DNA of 64,000 bases from Verrucomicrobiota bacterium. GTDB lineage: Bacteria > Verrucomicrobiota > Kiritimatiellia > RFP12 > UBA1067. Positions 16,419 through 25,728 of this stretch are shown piece after piece. The notes beneath the pieces are model-generated. The model saw only the letters and a program-made list of their open reading frames with translations. It made no database searches and had not been told where the DNA came from. The stretch's first letter is position 1. Each line of letters begins with the position of its first letter. The translations under genes were made by a program, and so were the position numbers. Where the stretch lies: contig JAHFSX010000029.1 in the NCBI GenBank assembly GCA_023269675.1, positions 1-64,000 of the forward strand, read 5' to 3'.

Positions 16419-19400
16419 TCACTCGGTCCGGACAATCTTGAAGAACGCCTGTTTGCGGCCGTTCACCGGCACGCGAACCTGCGTCTGCGTGCCGGTCCCT
16501 GCCGTGAACGGCGTATCCACATAAGCCGACCAACCGTCGGCCGTCGGATGGCTCAGGTATGCGTTCGACCAATGCACCAGGTCCGTGCTGACAGCGACCA
16601 CATAGGAGCGGCCGGACTCGGTGTTGAACGTCAGGGTCAGAGTCTGCAGGTCCAGCCGCACGGCCGCGACCCGCATGGCTTGAACGGTCACAGGCGCGGA
16701 GGAATAATGCACGTGCCCGGCCTCGTCGACGATCTTAAGGGAGTACGCGTTCCCCGCCGTGAGCCCGCTGGCCAGGACCCGATACGGGTTCGCTCCCTCG
16801 CCCACGATCTCCCCAGCCGGCACGCGCCCGACCTCGACCCACGTGTCGCCGATCCAGGCATAGATCACGATGTCGTCGCAACCGGATTCGTTCACCGTCC
16901 AGAGTCTGATGAAAATGCCAGCCACTTCCGCGTCGAGGCTGACGTCCATCGCCGTGGAAAGCGCCACTGGCTTGACGATGAACCCGAAGTTGAGCGTTTC
17001 GGCGGCGGGCCCGCCGGACACTCCCTGCGCGGAGGCCACGGCCGAGCTGATGACCGCATCGGCGCCGGCGCTCGTCGCGCGGTTGCGAGTCACGTCGTTG
17101 GTCGCAGCCCCGCCAGTCGGCACACCGGTCAGGGTGCCGCTGTCGAGGGTGATTTTCAGCGCGACGTTTGTTCCGGGCGGCACGCCGGTGAACTCGTAGA
17201 AGCCCGTATTTACGGATACGCAGTTCGTGACGTAAACGGCGTTCACATAGAGCCTGACAACGGCACCCGTGATCGCCGAGTCGCCCGCGCCAAACAACAT
17301 GTCAGGCGTTTCGCCCTTATCGTTAAACACGTACCCGTGAACGGTCCCGGGCAGGTAAAGGATGACCTCCGCAGCGCCATAGTGAATGCAGTAGGTTTTG
17401 TCCGCAACCGCGACGGGCGCGCCCTCCGGGTAGCCTGAAAAGGTTCCCGTCACGCTGCCGGCGGTGATGATCGTATAGCTGATCGCGGTCGGACTCACAC
17501 CCGAGACACTCAGCAAGGCGCCGCTCGCGATGGTGCACGTCCCGGTCACCGCGGCCAAATCGTTAGAGACTCCATTGATCTCGACCGCGAAGGTGGACCC
17601 GGCCTCCAGCACCAGATTCGTGTAGATCGTGATTGTGCCGGGGCTGTTGCCCGGCGACAGCGTGCCTCCGGTCTTCAGTTCGGTTATCCCGCCGATAAAA
17701 CCGCTGCCGGCCAGCGTGCCGCCGCTGCTGACGGTCACCCAGCCGGTGCCGGTGCCTGATCCGGTCGTGTTATTGACCTTCAGGGTACCGGCATCCACGA
17801 TGGTTCCGCCGGTATAGGTGCTCGCACCCGTCACGGTCAGCGTGCCCGTGCCAGCCTTCTTCAAGCAACCGGTGGCGCTGGTGCTGTTGGTTATGATGCC
17901 CGCGTAGGTGACCGTTTTATTCGCAGCGACATTTACGGTTCCGGTTCCTGACCCCAAAACGGGCCCCAGCGCGATCCCGCGTTTTACACCGAGGGTAAAG
18001 GTTTCGCTGCAGAGGAGCGTTCCGCCGCTGAGCACAATCCGACCCGGCGCAGTTTTTGTAATCACACCCAAGTTGCCGTCGGCACCAACAGAGATGACCC
18101 CGCTGTTCACGATCGTCCGGCCCGAGTAAGTATTGCCGCCTGAAAGCGTCAGCGTGCCGGTACCGTCCATAACCACATCCCCATGCCCCAAAATATATGC
18201 ATTTTCGACTTCATTCATACCCAGCCCATTGATCGATCCGGTGATATCGATGTCCCCGGCACCCTCCAGATAAAGATTTTCCAACTGGTTGACTGGAGAA
18301 ACAATATAGTCGGTGTTTACATAGATGGAAGCATTTATCGTAAGCTTGGTCCCGGCTTCAGCTCTAATCACTGATTTTCCGCTTGGATTTATCAAGGTGT
18401 GGATTTCTCCGGCCCAACTATTGTTGCCCGACAGATTGACCAAATTCGCAAGGTCTAATTTCAAAGTCCTGTTAAATGCCACGCCTCCCGTCAGTTGCAA
18501 TGTGGAGAGATTGTTAACTAGCACGGTTGATTCAGAAAGGGTTCCACTGCCCAGTGCTTTTGCATTTGAAATCCTCACATAGAGGGCAAAAATTGTGGTG
18601 TTTCCCATATACGTGTTTTCGCCAGAAAGCGCGATCGTGCCCTCTCCATCCAACCACAATCCATAGGTATAACTAGTATTCACCGCTCCAATTACTCCGT
18701 CGTACGTCAGAGTAACCCCGCTGTCCGCCCATAAACCAGTGGAGGTACTGTTAATGGTGATTCTGATCAGTCGATTGCTGTTAATTGTGAAGGAGGCAGA
18801 AGCCTGCAGGTAACCACCGTTCAGTTTGATGTTCAACGTGGGTTCGCCGGGTACCGTGCCCAAATTGTTATCCGAACTAACTGCAAGGTACCCCTTCGAA
18901 AGCGTGGTAAAGCCGCTATAAGTATTGTCTCGGGTCAACGTCACCGTGCCGGTACCCTCTTTGGTCACACCTCCCTCACCCGAAACGATGCCGGCCACCA
19001 AGATCGGTCCGTCGACCCCAATGCCATAATTTGCTTTAAATGTCACGGTGTTACCGGCCGTGTCGAGATCGCCACTTATTGTCAGCGTGCCGTTAAGGCT
19101 TTCGAAAAGGTGACCGGTCGCCGTCAGGGTGAGCGGGATTGACCAACTGTTGACGCCCGTACTTCCGAACGTTCCGTTAATCGTGAGCGCGGCGCCGGAA
19201 ATAGCAAATCCCGCCCGTACGATTACAATGTTTCCAACGGAGGTCAGAAGGTCGTTGGCATTGCTCTGCCGAACCGTGCCGTCGAAAGTGAGGTTGTCCC
19301 CGTCAACGGGCAGCCCCAAATCCCAGTTAGCCGCGTCGCTCCAGTTATCGCTCGTTCCCAAACCGGTCCACGTGTGCGTGTCGGCCAGCGCCGAGGCAAA

Positions 19401-19511
19401 GGCCGAGCAGATGACGGACACCGCGAGCATACGCTTCAGGAGGCGGGACCGGGACGCGAGAAAAAGGCTCACTCTGAACGATAGAGGATAAGAGACTCGG
19501 TCTTTAAGCAT
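16419..19511 (-). CDS. Autotransporter-associated beta-strand repeat protein with SdrD/Cna-B-like domain
   Basis: 1030 residues from the ATG at 19511, which has an AGGG ribosome site about eight bases upstream. The signal peptide is unusually long, with about 27 residues before the hydrophobic core and cleavage near ALA-D43. Residues 45-720 are beta-strand repeats (TWTGLGTSDNWSDAANW, NTYSGFTTL, KAGTGTLTVTG). Next comes an SdrD/Cna-B-like domain (HGYVFNDKGETP) and a beta domain ending SGRSYVVAVSTDLVHWSN and FFKIVRTE. No beta-barrel is present. Codons in the first two thirds are more AT-rich than in neighbouring genes. It is probably secreted or surface-bound; the function is unknown. Confidence 0.82.
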   Translation of the reverse strand: MLKDRVSYPLSFRVSLFLASRSRLLKRMLAVSVICSAFASALADTHTWTGLGTSDNWSDAANWDLGLPVDGDNLTFDGTVRQSNANDLLTSVGNIVIVRAGFAISGAALTINGTFGSTGVNSWSIPLTLTATGHLFESLNGTLTISGDLDTAGNTVTFKANYGIGVDGPILVAGIVSGEGGVTKEGTGTVTLTRDNTYSGFTTLSKGYLAVSSDNNLGTVPGEPTLNIKLNGGYLQASASFTINSNRLIRITINSTSTGLWADSGVTLTYDGVIGAVNTSYTYGLWLDGEGTIALSGENTYMGNTTIFALYVRISNAKALGSGTLSESTVLVNNLSTLQLTGGVAFNRTLKLDLANLVNLSGNNSWAGEIHTLINPSGKSVIRAEAGTKLTINASIYVNTDYIVSPVNQLENLYLEGAGDIDITGSINGLGMNEVENAYILGHGDVVMDGTGTLTLSGGNTYSGRTIVNSGVISVGADGNLGVITKTAPGRIVLSGGTLLCSETFTLGVKRGIALGPVLGSGTGTVNVAANKTVTYAGIITNSTSATGCLKKAGTGTLTVTGASTYTGGTIVDAGTLKVNNTTGSGTGTGWVTVSSGGTLAGSGFIGGITELKTGGTLSPGNSPGTITIYTNLVLEAGSTFAVEINGVSNDLAAVTGTCTIASGALLSVSGVSPTAISYTIITAGSVTGTFSGYPEGAPVAVADKTYCIHYGAAEVILYLPGTVHGYVFNDKGETPDMLFGAGDSAITGAVVRLYVNAVYVTNCVSVNTGFYEFTGVPPGTNVALKITLDSGTLTGVPTGGAATNDVTRNRATSAGADAVISSAVASAQGVSGGPAAETLNFGFIVKPVALSTAMDVSLDAEVAGIFIRLWTVNESGCDDIVIYAWIGDTWVEVGRVPAGEIVGEGANPYRVLASGLTAGNAYSLKIVDEAGHVHYSSAPVTVQAMRVAAVRLDLQTLTLTFNTESGRSYVVAVSTDLVHWSNAYLSHPTADGWSAYVDTPFTAGTGTQTQVRVPVNGRKQAFFKIVRTE

Positions 19512-20118
19512 AGTAGTTGCCCTGTGGTGTCCATGCATAGGCCTTGGCTCTGAACCGATAGGACGAAGTCATGGAGGATGACGCTTACGATTTGATCGCA
19601 TAGAATTATCATTTTAACCGCCTGACTGACTATTATTATTTTCAACTAAATTTTAGTTTTCGCCATTTTGTCAATAAGACCAAGTACCTATCACCTAACT
19701 TTAAAACTCATAAAGATCCGCCCAAACTTGCTTATGTGGTCGCGGCCGGATTTGTTTGAAAGTAAACGGCGGCGGCGTATCAGGGAGCGTGCAAAATGAT
19801 GACACGTGGAGAAAAGGGCACAGAAGGGAACAAGGCAGACGACGCAATTCCTTCCTCGAGGGCGTCGGCGGCATGCGGAAGCCGAGGGGGTCCTGGCGGA
19901 CAGCCTCGACGGGAAGCGTTTCGAGGAGGCGCGGGGGCCTTGCCGCTCAAACGTCAGCGGGTGACTGCCGATCCCGGTGCGGATGAGCGTCGGCGTGCAT
20001 GATCTGCAGCAACTGTCGGGGTTGCGCGGGGAGGAGGTGCGTGCCGCCGCGCCTCTGTCCGGCAAACGCGGCGGCAACCATCAAGACCGGCTCCAACAAG
20101 TTGGCCGGCCGGTCAACC
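19512..20118. other. 607-bp gap, no supported gene
   Basis: The left third (about 19550-19740) is clearly AT-rich and holds the likely promoter of the second giant gene. The rest is GC-rich and lies beyond the 3' end of the sulfite reductase gene. Open frames here have no ribosome site, no recognisable protein pattern and biased composition, so I leave them out. Confidence 0.6.
19644..19674 (-). promoter_or_regulatory. Possible promoter and operator of the second giant gene
   Basis: On the - strand a perfect TTGACA (plus 19669-19674) is followed by an AT-rich region with a 7+1+7 palindrome, AACTAAA-T-TTTAGTT (plus 19644-19658). The -10 box cannot be placed with good spacing, so only the -35-like box and the palindrome are seen directly. 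It lies about 130-160 bases before the chosen start. Confidence 0.35.
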
Positions 20119-21651
20119 TCAGGCACCCAGCTCCAGCTCCAGCACCTTCTGGGCGAGCCGCTCAAGCGGCACAGGGCCGTCCGGCAAACGCGCGGACAGC
20201 CGCGGCTCGCCGTGCTCGCCCAGCCCCGCGCCCGCGAACAGGGAGCAGACCGTCTTGAGCTCCTCGCCCTCCCGCCGCCGCATCCCTTCGATGCCGAGCT
20301 TCGCGGCCGGATGTCCCGCGCACGCGTTGGGACATCCCGAGATACGCAGGTCGTCCGCCACGCTCTTCAGCAGCTTCAGCTTTTCAGGCGTGTCGGGCGG
20401 CAGGTGGCGGTCCAGTTCGGCCGCGATCGTGTCGGCCACCGCCGGCGAATCGGCGATGCCGATTTTGCAGACCGTCGCGCCGACGCAGGTGACGATATGC
20501 CCCTTATACGAGGTGAAGGTGAGATCGATCTCCGCCAAGTCCTCCCGCAGCCGCTTATACAGGCCGGGCAGCGCCGAGCGATGGACAATCGGAAGCAGGA
20601 TGTCCTGCGTCACCAGCAGGCGCACGGCCGGCGAACCATATTCGGACGCCAGCGCGGCGATCTTGCGGAGTTGTCCCGCGTTGAGGTTGCCGTAAGGCAC
20701 AAAGAGACGCACCGACTTGACCGCATCGCCGAAACGCGTCGCCGAAACCGCGATCTGCTCCCACAGCGCAAAGCCCTCGGCCGGCTGAACCGTACGGCCG
20801 CGCTTCAACTCCTGAACCAGCGGCGACAAGTGGTCATCCGCGGGCACATGCACAAGCGGCGCCTCGGTCCGCGCGAAGTACTCCAGATAGAGCCGTTGAA
20901 ACGCCTCCGCACCCAGCCGCTTGAGCAGAAAGCGCAGACGCGCCTGGTGCCGGTTGGCGCGGTCGCCGTGGTCATAGAACAGCTCCGTCAACGCCACCGC
21001 GGCCCGCACAGCCTGCGACGCGGGAAGGAAGGCGATGAGTTCGAGGCCGACCGAACTCTCGCGGCCCAGGCCGCCCGCCGCAAAAACGGTGAACCCCTCC
21101 TGACCGTCGCGGCGCTGCGCGATAAAACCCAAGTCCTGCACCGCGGCCCTGAGCCGGTCGCGACCGCTCGCGAAGAACCCGATCTTGAGTTTGCGCGGCA
21201 GGGCGAAGGCCTTCTCGCAGCCCTGCATCGCGCGGTTGAGCGCGTGGGCATACGGATAGACGTCGAACGCGGCATCCTCCGCGAGCCCGCTTTCCGAACT
21301 CACCAGAATGTTACGGTACGTGTTGCCGCCTCCGCCCTTGAACGGCAGCCCCAGATGGTCGCTCGCCACGACCGCGTCCACGACGCGTTCCGCGGGGATG
21401 TCATGCAACTGGATGTCCTGCCGCGACGTCAGGTGCGCATGCCCGCCCGTGGCGTCGAGGATGTCGGCCAGGCCGGCGAGCCTCGCGCAGGGGATTTCGC
21501 CGCCGTTGACCCGCACGCGCGCCATGAACGCGCCGTTGCGCTGCTGGTAGATGCCGGGCTGCGCGGCGACGGGCTTGAGCGCTTCGGGTGTCACTGCACC
21601 CGCCGCAAATCCGTCGAACGCCTCTTTTAAAACGCTGTACTTATTCTTCAT
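20119..21651 (-). CDS. Assimilatory sulfite (or nitrite) reductase haemoprotein
   Basis: 510 residues from the ATG at 21651, with an AAGGA ribosome site. The sirohaem/4Fe-4S ligands are present as C389-x5-C395 (TCVGATVC) and C440-x3-C444 (GCPNAC). The N-terminal ferredoxin-like half-domain (TSRQDIQLHDI near residue 98) is also clear. It would reduce sulfite to sulfide with six electrons, cytoplasmically; nitrite reductase is the alternative within the family. It is the last gene of the sulfate operon, which supports sulfite. A 220-base gap with a 15-bp hairpin separates it from cysN. Confidence 0.88.
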   Translation of the reverse strand: MKNKYSVLKEAFDGFAAGAVTPEALKPVAAQPGIYQQRNGAFMARVRVNGGEIPCARLAGLADILDATGGHAHLTSRQDIQLHDIPAERVVDAVVASDHLGLPFKGGGGNTYRNILVSSESGLAEDAAFDVYPYAHALNRAMQGCEKAFALPRKLKIGFFASGRDRLRAAVQDLGFIAQRRDGQEGFTVFAAGGLGRESSVGLELIAFLPASQAVRAAVALTELFYDHGDRANRHQARLRFLLKRLGAEAFQRLYLEYFARTEAPLVHVPADDHLSPLVQELKRGRTVQPAEGFALWEQIAVSATRFGDAVKSVRLFVPYGNLNAGQLRKIAALASEYGSPAVRLLVTQDILLPIVHRSALPGLYKRLREDLAEIDLTFTSYKGHIVTCVGATVCKIGIADSPAVADTIAAELDRHLPPDTPEKLKLLKSVADDLRISGCPNACAGHPAAKLGIEGMRRREGEELKTVCSLFAGAGLGEHGEPRLSARLPDGPVPLERLAQKVLELELGA

Positions 21652-21789
21652 TGTTTTCCTTGATGGATGGTCAGTATCGCACAGATCCGCCCGGGTCTCA
21701 ACCGGGTATCGGCGAACGTGATTCGACTGGGCGCACCCAGCGTGAGCCCTCAGCGCCGAGGCGGATCGCTCCATGACCGGGGCCGGCTA

Positions 21790-21833
21790 AAGCCGGTACA
21801 ACATGCCCGAGCGTCCGTATGTTGTACCGGCTT
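21790..21833. repeat. 15-bp perfect inverted repeat in the cysN-sulfite reductase gap
   Basis: AAGCCGGTACAACAT (21790-21804) and ATGTTGTACCGGCTT (21819-21833) pair perfectly over a 14-base loop. The words GTACCGGCTT and GGTACAAC recur in the sbp-cysT gap at 28726-28782, so both belong to one interspersed element type. Confidence 0.7.
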
Positions 21834-21871
21834 TTGCCTGCCCAGAGCACCCGTCGACGCCGTGTTACACA

Positions 21872-23734
21872 TCAGATGCAGTACTCGGGGATCACGCGCT
21901 GCTCGGCCAACAGCCCCAGCACGGCCGCCACGCTCTGGCCGACATCCGCGGCCTCGTCGATCGTGATCGCGGGCGCCACCGCGTGCTCCGCCGGCGCGCC
22001 GAGCGCGACCACCAGCAGCTCGTTCGGCTGGTTCAGAACCTTGAGCCGTTCGATCGTGTAGGCGTCCGCGGCCGGCAGCGTCGTGATGAAGATGAGCCCC
22101 GCATCGGTGAGGATGCGCGCCAGCTCACCCAGGCGCTGGATCTGGGCGTCGTGCTCGGAGCGGTTGTCCTGCACATCCGAAGCCAGGCCGCGCGAAAGGC
22201 TTGAGAACCCGAGGTAATAGGAGTTCAGGTTCAGCTTGAAGAGCCGCTGCTCCAGCTCCTTGCCGAACGTCTGCACCGCGTGGGCGGACGCGCCGGTGAC
22301 GATCACGGTCTTGCCGACATGCCGGTTGCGGACGAGGCGGTCCTTGGGTGAAACCAGGCCCGTCTCCCAGTGGAACTCGCGCCGCTCCACATGGTCGCGC
22401 AGCAGCGTGGCCGCGTCGCTCACGATGCGGGGGGTTCCCGCGTCCACGAAGACGCTGTCGGTGATCATCGCCGCACCGGCCGTGACGTTGCTGACCGGGT
22501 CGACGAAGACCAGGCTGCCCGTGGCGTGGTTTTCCGCGTACGGGTCGAAATAGAGCGGCTGCGTCGTCTCGACAACGACCCTTCCGATGCCGTTCAGCGG
22601 CAGCTCGCTCACGGCCGACTGCGCCATGGTGTTGACGTCGATGGCGTAGAGCAGCGCTTCGATGCGCGCCTTCACGAACCGCCCGGCATGCCGCACCAGC
22701 AGCTGCGAGCCCGCCTGCAAGGGCTTCTCGGACATCCAGATCACCACCGCCTCGAAACGGTCTTTGACGCGCGGCAGGTTGTTGTCGCGCACGATCATGT
22801 CGCCGCTGCTGATGTCCACCTCGTCCTCCAGTTCCAAGGTCACCGCCAGCGGGGCCGCGGCCTCCAGCAGGTCGCCGTCCGCGGTCACGATGCGTTTGAT
22901 CACGGAGGTCTTGTTGGAGGGCAGGACGCGGATCCGCTCGCCGGGCTTGATCACGCCGGAAACCACGGTGCCCGCGAAGCCGCGGAAGTTCAGGTGCGGG
23001 CGGATCACCACCTGCACCGGGAAACGGAAGTCGCGCGTGTTGAGGTCCTGCGAGAGGTCGACGGTCTCGAGCAGCTCCAGCAGGGAGGGGCCGGCGTACC
23101 AGGGCGTCAGCTCGGGCGAGCGCGCCGCCACATTCGCGCCTTTCAGCGCGGAGATGGGCACGAACCGGATGTCCGGGATATCGAGCTTCTGGGCGAAATC
23201 GCTGAAGGCCTGGCGGATCGTGTGGAACGTCTCCTCACTGTAGCCGCCGATGTCCATCTTGTTGACCGCGACCAGCAGGTGCTTGATCCCCAACAGCGAC
23301 GCGATGAAAGCGTGGCGGCAGGTCTGCGTCACCACGCCGTAGCGCGCGTCGATCAGGATGATCGCCAGGTTGGCGGTCGACGCGCCCGTGGCCATGTTGC
23401 GCGTGTACTGCTCGTGCCCCGGGGTGTCGGCGATGATGAACTTCCGCTGCGGCGTCGAGAAGTAGCGGTACGCGACATCGATGGTGATGCCCTGCTCGCG
23501 CTCCGCCTTCAGGCCGTCCAGCAGCAGCGCGTAGTCGATCTCGCCCGCGCCCGTGGTGCCGTTCTTCTCGCTCGCGTCCTGCAGCGAGCTGAGCTGATCG
23601 TCATAGATCAGCTTGCTGTCGTAGAGCAGCCGGCCGATCAGGGTCGACTTGCCGTCGTCAACCGAGCCGCAGGTGATGAAACGCAGCAGGTTCTTGTTCT
23701 CGTGCTCATCCAAATAGGTGTCAATCGTGTTCAT
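21872..23734 (-). CDS. cysN: Sulfate adenylyltransferase subunit 1 with degenerate APS-kinase-like C-terminus
   Basis: 620 residues from the ATG at 23734, with an AGGAGG site six bases upstream. The GTPase P-loop GSVDDGKS (residues 23-30), DTPGHEQYTRN and NKMD motifs are intact. CysN couples GTP hydrolysis to making APS from ATP and sulfate, together with CysD encoded just upstream. Residues about 450-620 form an APS-kinase (CysC)-like extension, but its Walker A position reads GASAHAVQ instead of GxxGSGKS and its DGDN motif is lost, so kinase activity is unlikely. This agrees with the adjacent APS-type reductase, which needs no PAPS. Confidence 0.92.
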   Translation of the reverse strand: MNTIDTYLDEHENKNLLRFITCGSVDDGKSTLIGRLLYDSKLIYDDQLSSLQDASEKNGTTGAGEIDYALLLDGLKAEREQGITIDVAYRYFSTPQRKFIIADTPGHEQYTRNMATGASTANLAIILIDARYGVVTQTCRHAFIASLLGIKHLLVAVNKMDIGGYSEETFHTIRQAFSDFAQKLDIPDIRFVPISALKGANVAARSPELTPWYAGPSLLELLETVDLSQDLNTRDFRFPVQVVIRPHLNFRGFAGTVVSGVIKPGERIRVLPSNKTSVIKRIVTADGDLLEAAAPLAVTLELEDEVDISSGDMIVRDNNLPRVKDRFEAVVIWMSEKPLQAGSQLLVRHAGRFVKARIEALLYAIDVNTMAQSAVSELPLNGIGRVVVETTQPLYFDPYAENHATGSLVFVDPVSNVTAGAAMITDSVFVDAGTPRIVSDAATLLRDHVERREFHWETGLVSPKDRLVRNRHVGKTVIVTGASAHAVQTFGKELEQRLFKLNLNSYYLGFSSLSRGLASDVQDNRSEHDAQIQRLGELARILTDAGLIFITTLPAADAYTIERLKVLNQPNELLVVALGAPAEHAVAPAITIDEAADVGQSVAAVLGLLAEQRVIPEYCI

Positions 23735-23750
23735 AAATGCCTCCTGTTCC

Positions 23751-23811
23751 GGACGACACGGAGGTCGTCCCTCCAGATGCGCGTCCTGGAGGGTCGGGCT
23801 CCGTCCCGACC
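23751..23811. repeat. Three tandem hairpins in the cysD-cysN gap
   Basis: The gap holds GGACGAC/GTCGTCC (23751-23770), CCTCCAG/CTGGAGG (23770-23792) and GGTCGGG/CCCGACC (23792-23811), end to end. They lie immediately upstream of the cysN ribosome site. Confidence 0.65.
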
Positions 23812-23818
23812 GCAATAC

Positions 23819-24727
23819 TTAGAAATAGCCTTCGCGCTTCTTCTGCTCCATCGACGAATCGCTGTCGTGGTCGATCACGCGCGTCGAGCGCTCGCTCACG
23901 CGCACCTGCAGCGTCTCGGCCACGATCTCCTCCACGGTCGTCGCCGTCGACTCGATCGCGCCGGTCAGCGGATAGCACCCCAGCGTCCGGAAGCGGACCA
24001 TCTTTTCGACGGGGCGCTCGCCGGGATGCAGCCGCATCCGCTCGTCGTCCACCATGATCCACTGCCCGTCCCGCTCCACCACCGGGCGCGGCGCGGCGAA
24101 ATAGAGGGGCACGATCGGGATGCGCTCGACCCGGATGTATTGCCAGATGTCGGTCTCGGTCCAGTTCGAGAGCGGGAAGACGCGCACGCTCTCGTCGGGG
24201 TTGACGCGGGCGTTGTAGATGTTCCATAGCTCGGGCCGCTGGTTCTTGGGGTCCCACTGCTGGTGCTTGTCGCGGAAAGAAAAGACCCGCTCCTTGGCGC
24301 GGGACTTCTCCTCGTCGCGGCGCGCCCCGCCGAAGGCCAGATCGTATTTGCCGGCGCGCAGCGCCTGCAGCAGCGCCTGCGTCTTCATGGTGTCGGTGTA
24401 TTTGCGGCTGCCGTAGTCGAACGGGTTCACCCCCGCCGCGCGGCCCTCCTCGTTGGAATGCACGATCAGGTCCAGCCCCTGCTCCGCGCAGAAGCGGTCG
24501 CGGAAGGCGATCATCTCGCGGAACTTCCAGGTGGAGTCGATGTGCAGGAGCTTGAAGGGCAGCCGGCCCGGATAAAAGGCCTTTTGCGCCAGCCGCACCA
24601 GCACGGAGGAGTCCTTGCCGATGGAGTAGAGCAGGATGGGGTTCTGCGCCTGGCTCACCGCATCGCGGAAGATGTGGATGCTCTCGGCCTCAAGCTGTTT
24701 CAACTGGCTCAACGTTTGGTCACTCAT
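23819..24727 (-). CDS. cysD: Sulfate adenylyltransferase subunit 2
   Basis: 302 residues, the usual CysD length. The PP-loop ATPase motif appears as [20 protein letters not shown] (near residue 33), followed by the conserved [15 protein letters not shown] stretch and the C-terminal [12 protein letters not shown] typical of CysD. It adenylates sulfate to APS in complex with CysN, which drives the reaction by GTP hydrolysis. It sits between cysH and cysN in the sulfate operon, with hairpin-bearing gaps on both sides. Confidence 0.95.
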   Translation of the reverse strand: MSDQTLSQLKQLEAESIHIFRDAVSQAQNPILLYSIGKDSSVLVRLAQKAFYPGRLPFKLLHIDSTWKFREMIAFRDRFCAEQGLDLIVHSNEEGRAAGVNPFDYGSRKYTDTMKTQALLQALRAGKYDLAFGGARRDEEKSRAKERVFSFRDKHQQWDPKNQRPELWNIYNARVNPDESVRVFPLSNWTETDIWQYIRVERIPIVPLYFAAPRPVVERDGQWIMVDDERMRLHPGERPVEKMVRFRTLGCYPLTGAIESTATTVEEIVAETLQVRVSERSTRVIDHDSDSSMEQKKREGYF

Positions 24728-24756
24728 GATTAGATCCTTTCTGATATCCGGGCTCG

Positions 24757-24816
24757 CCTCTCCGTAGGGCCGGACGTCTCGGACGGCCCATCGTGCGTCC
24801 GGAACGTCCGCACGTA
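24757..24816. repeat. Palindromic element in the cysH-cysD gap
   Basis: GGGCCG and CGGCCC arms (about 24768-24789) adjoin interleaved GGACGT / CGTCC words (about 24773-24810). The layout resembles the other operon gaps, though its pairing is less perfect. Confidence 0.45.
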
Positions 24817-24843
24817 CTCGTTACACTCAAAACCCACTCACCT

Positions 24844-25539
24844 TCATCTCCCGTGCAGCCCGCACTCCTTGTGCTCCGGCTGTTCCCACCACCACCGCCC
24901 GGAGCGGACATCCTCGGTCCGCTTGACCGCGCGCGTGCAGCCCGCGCAGCCGATGCTGGGGAAGCCCTGGTCGTGCAGCGGATTATAGGGCACCTGCCGC
25001 GCGGCGATGTAGCCCCACACCTGCGGCTCGCTCCACGCCGCCAGCGGATTGATTTTTACCTTCCCGTTGGCCGCGTCATCCTCGACGGTCTGAATCGCGG
25101 CGCGCGTCACGGACTGCTCGCGCCGCAGGCCGCAGAGCCACGCGCGGTAGGGCGCCAGCGCCCGCTGCAGCGGCTCGATCTTCCTCACGTGGCAGCAGCG
25201 CTTGCGGTTCTCGATGCTTTCGTAGAACAGGTTGATCCCTTTCTCGGCCACCATCGCCTCGACCGCGGCGCGGTCGGGAAAGAAAACCTGGATCCTGATC
25301 CCGTAGCGCTTCTCAGTCTCGGCCAGCAGGGCGTAGGTTTCGGGAAAGAGCCTGCCCGTGTCGAGCGTGACGAACGGGATCGGCCACTTGTTCCGGGCGA
25401 TGATGTCCGTGATCACCTGGTCCTCGGCCGCCAGCGAGGTGGCGAAGACCAGCCCGGGGCCGAAGGTCTCCCACGCCCGCCGGATGATGCTTTCGGCATC
25501 CTTGCCCTCAAGTTCCGTGTTCAGTTGTTCCGTGTTCAT
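24844..25539 (-). CDS. cysH: Iron-sulfur adenylylsulfate (APS) reductase
   Basis: 231 residues from the ATG at 25539, with a GAGGTG site. It is a PAPS/APS reductase family enzyme. The 4Fe-4S ligands of the APS type are present, C115-C116 and C198-x2-C201, with the catalytic C226 in ECGLH near the end. This pattern separates APS reductases from cluster-free PAPS reductases. It reduces APS to sulfite and AMP, using thioredoxin or glutaredoxin as donor. It lies directly before cysD-cysN. An annotation as PAPS reductase would be less well supported. Confidence 0.92.
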   Translation of the reverse strand: MNTEQLNTELEGKDAESIIRRAWETFGPGLVFATSLAAEDQVITDIIARNKWPIPFVTLDTGRLFPETYALLAETEKRYGIRIQVFFPDRAAVEAMVAEKGINLFYESIENRKRCCHVRKIEPLQRALAPYRAWLCGLRREQSVTRAAIQTVEDDAANGKVKINPLAAWSEPQVWGYIAARQVPYNPLHDQGFPSIGCAGCTRAVKRTEDVRSGRWWWEQPEHKECGLHGR

Positions 25540-25603
25540 CGTGTCACCTCGATTCGTGCCTTCTGCCTGATACCACTGCCGAACATGATCTGGACTCTGT
25601 CCG

Positions 25604-25669
25604 GTAGGGCGAGCGCTCCTGCGCCGCCGTTGATTGTCCGAGAAGGGCGGCACGGAGTGCTCGCCCTAC
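25604..25669. repeat. Long palindromic element (GTAGGGCGAGC type) in the cysA-cysH gap
   Basis: Arms of about 24-25 bases (25604-25628 and 25646-25669) pair with a few mismatches around a 17-base loop. The outer 11 bases, GTAGGGCGAGC / GCTCGCCCTAC, match perfectly. It shares the GTAGGG...CCCTAC ends with the element at 8713-8766. Confidence 0.7.
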
Positions 25670-25728
25670 CCCCTCAAACGATAAGCCGTTTCGTCTAAAT
25701 CCTTTTCGTGCGTGCGATACTCACTTCC

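Noticed and set aside
19691..20077. Open frames on both strands between the second giant gene and the sulfite reductase
   Set aside because: Arg/Ser-rich translations, no ribosome sites and no recognisable motif; typical of GC-rich non-coding sequence.
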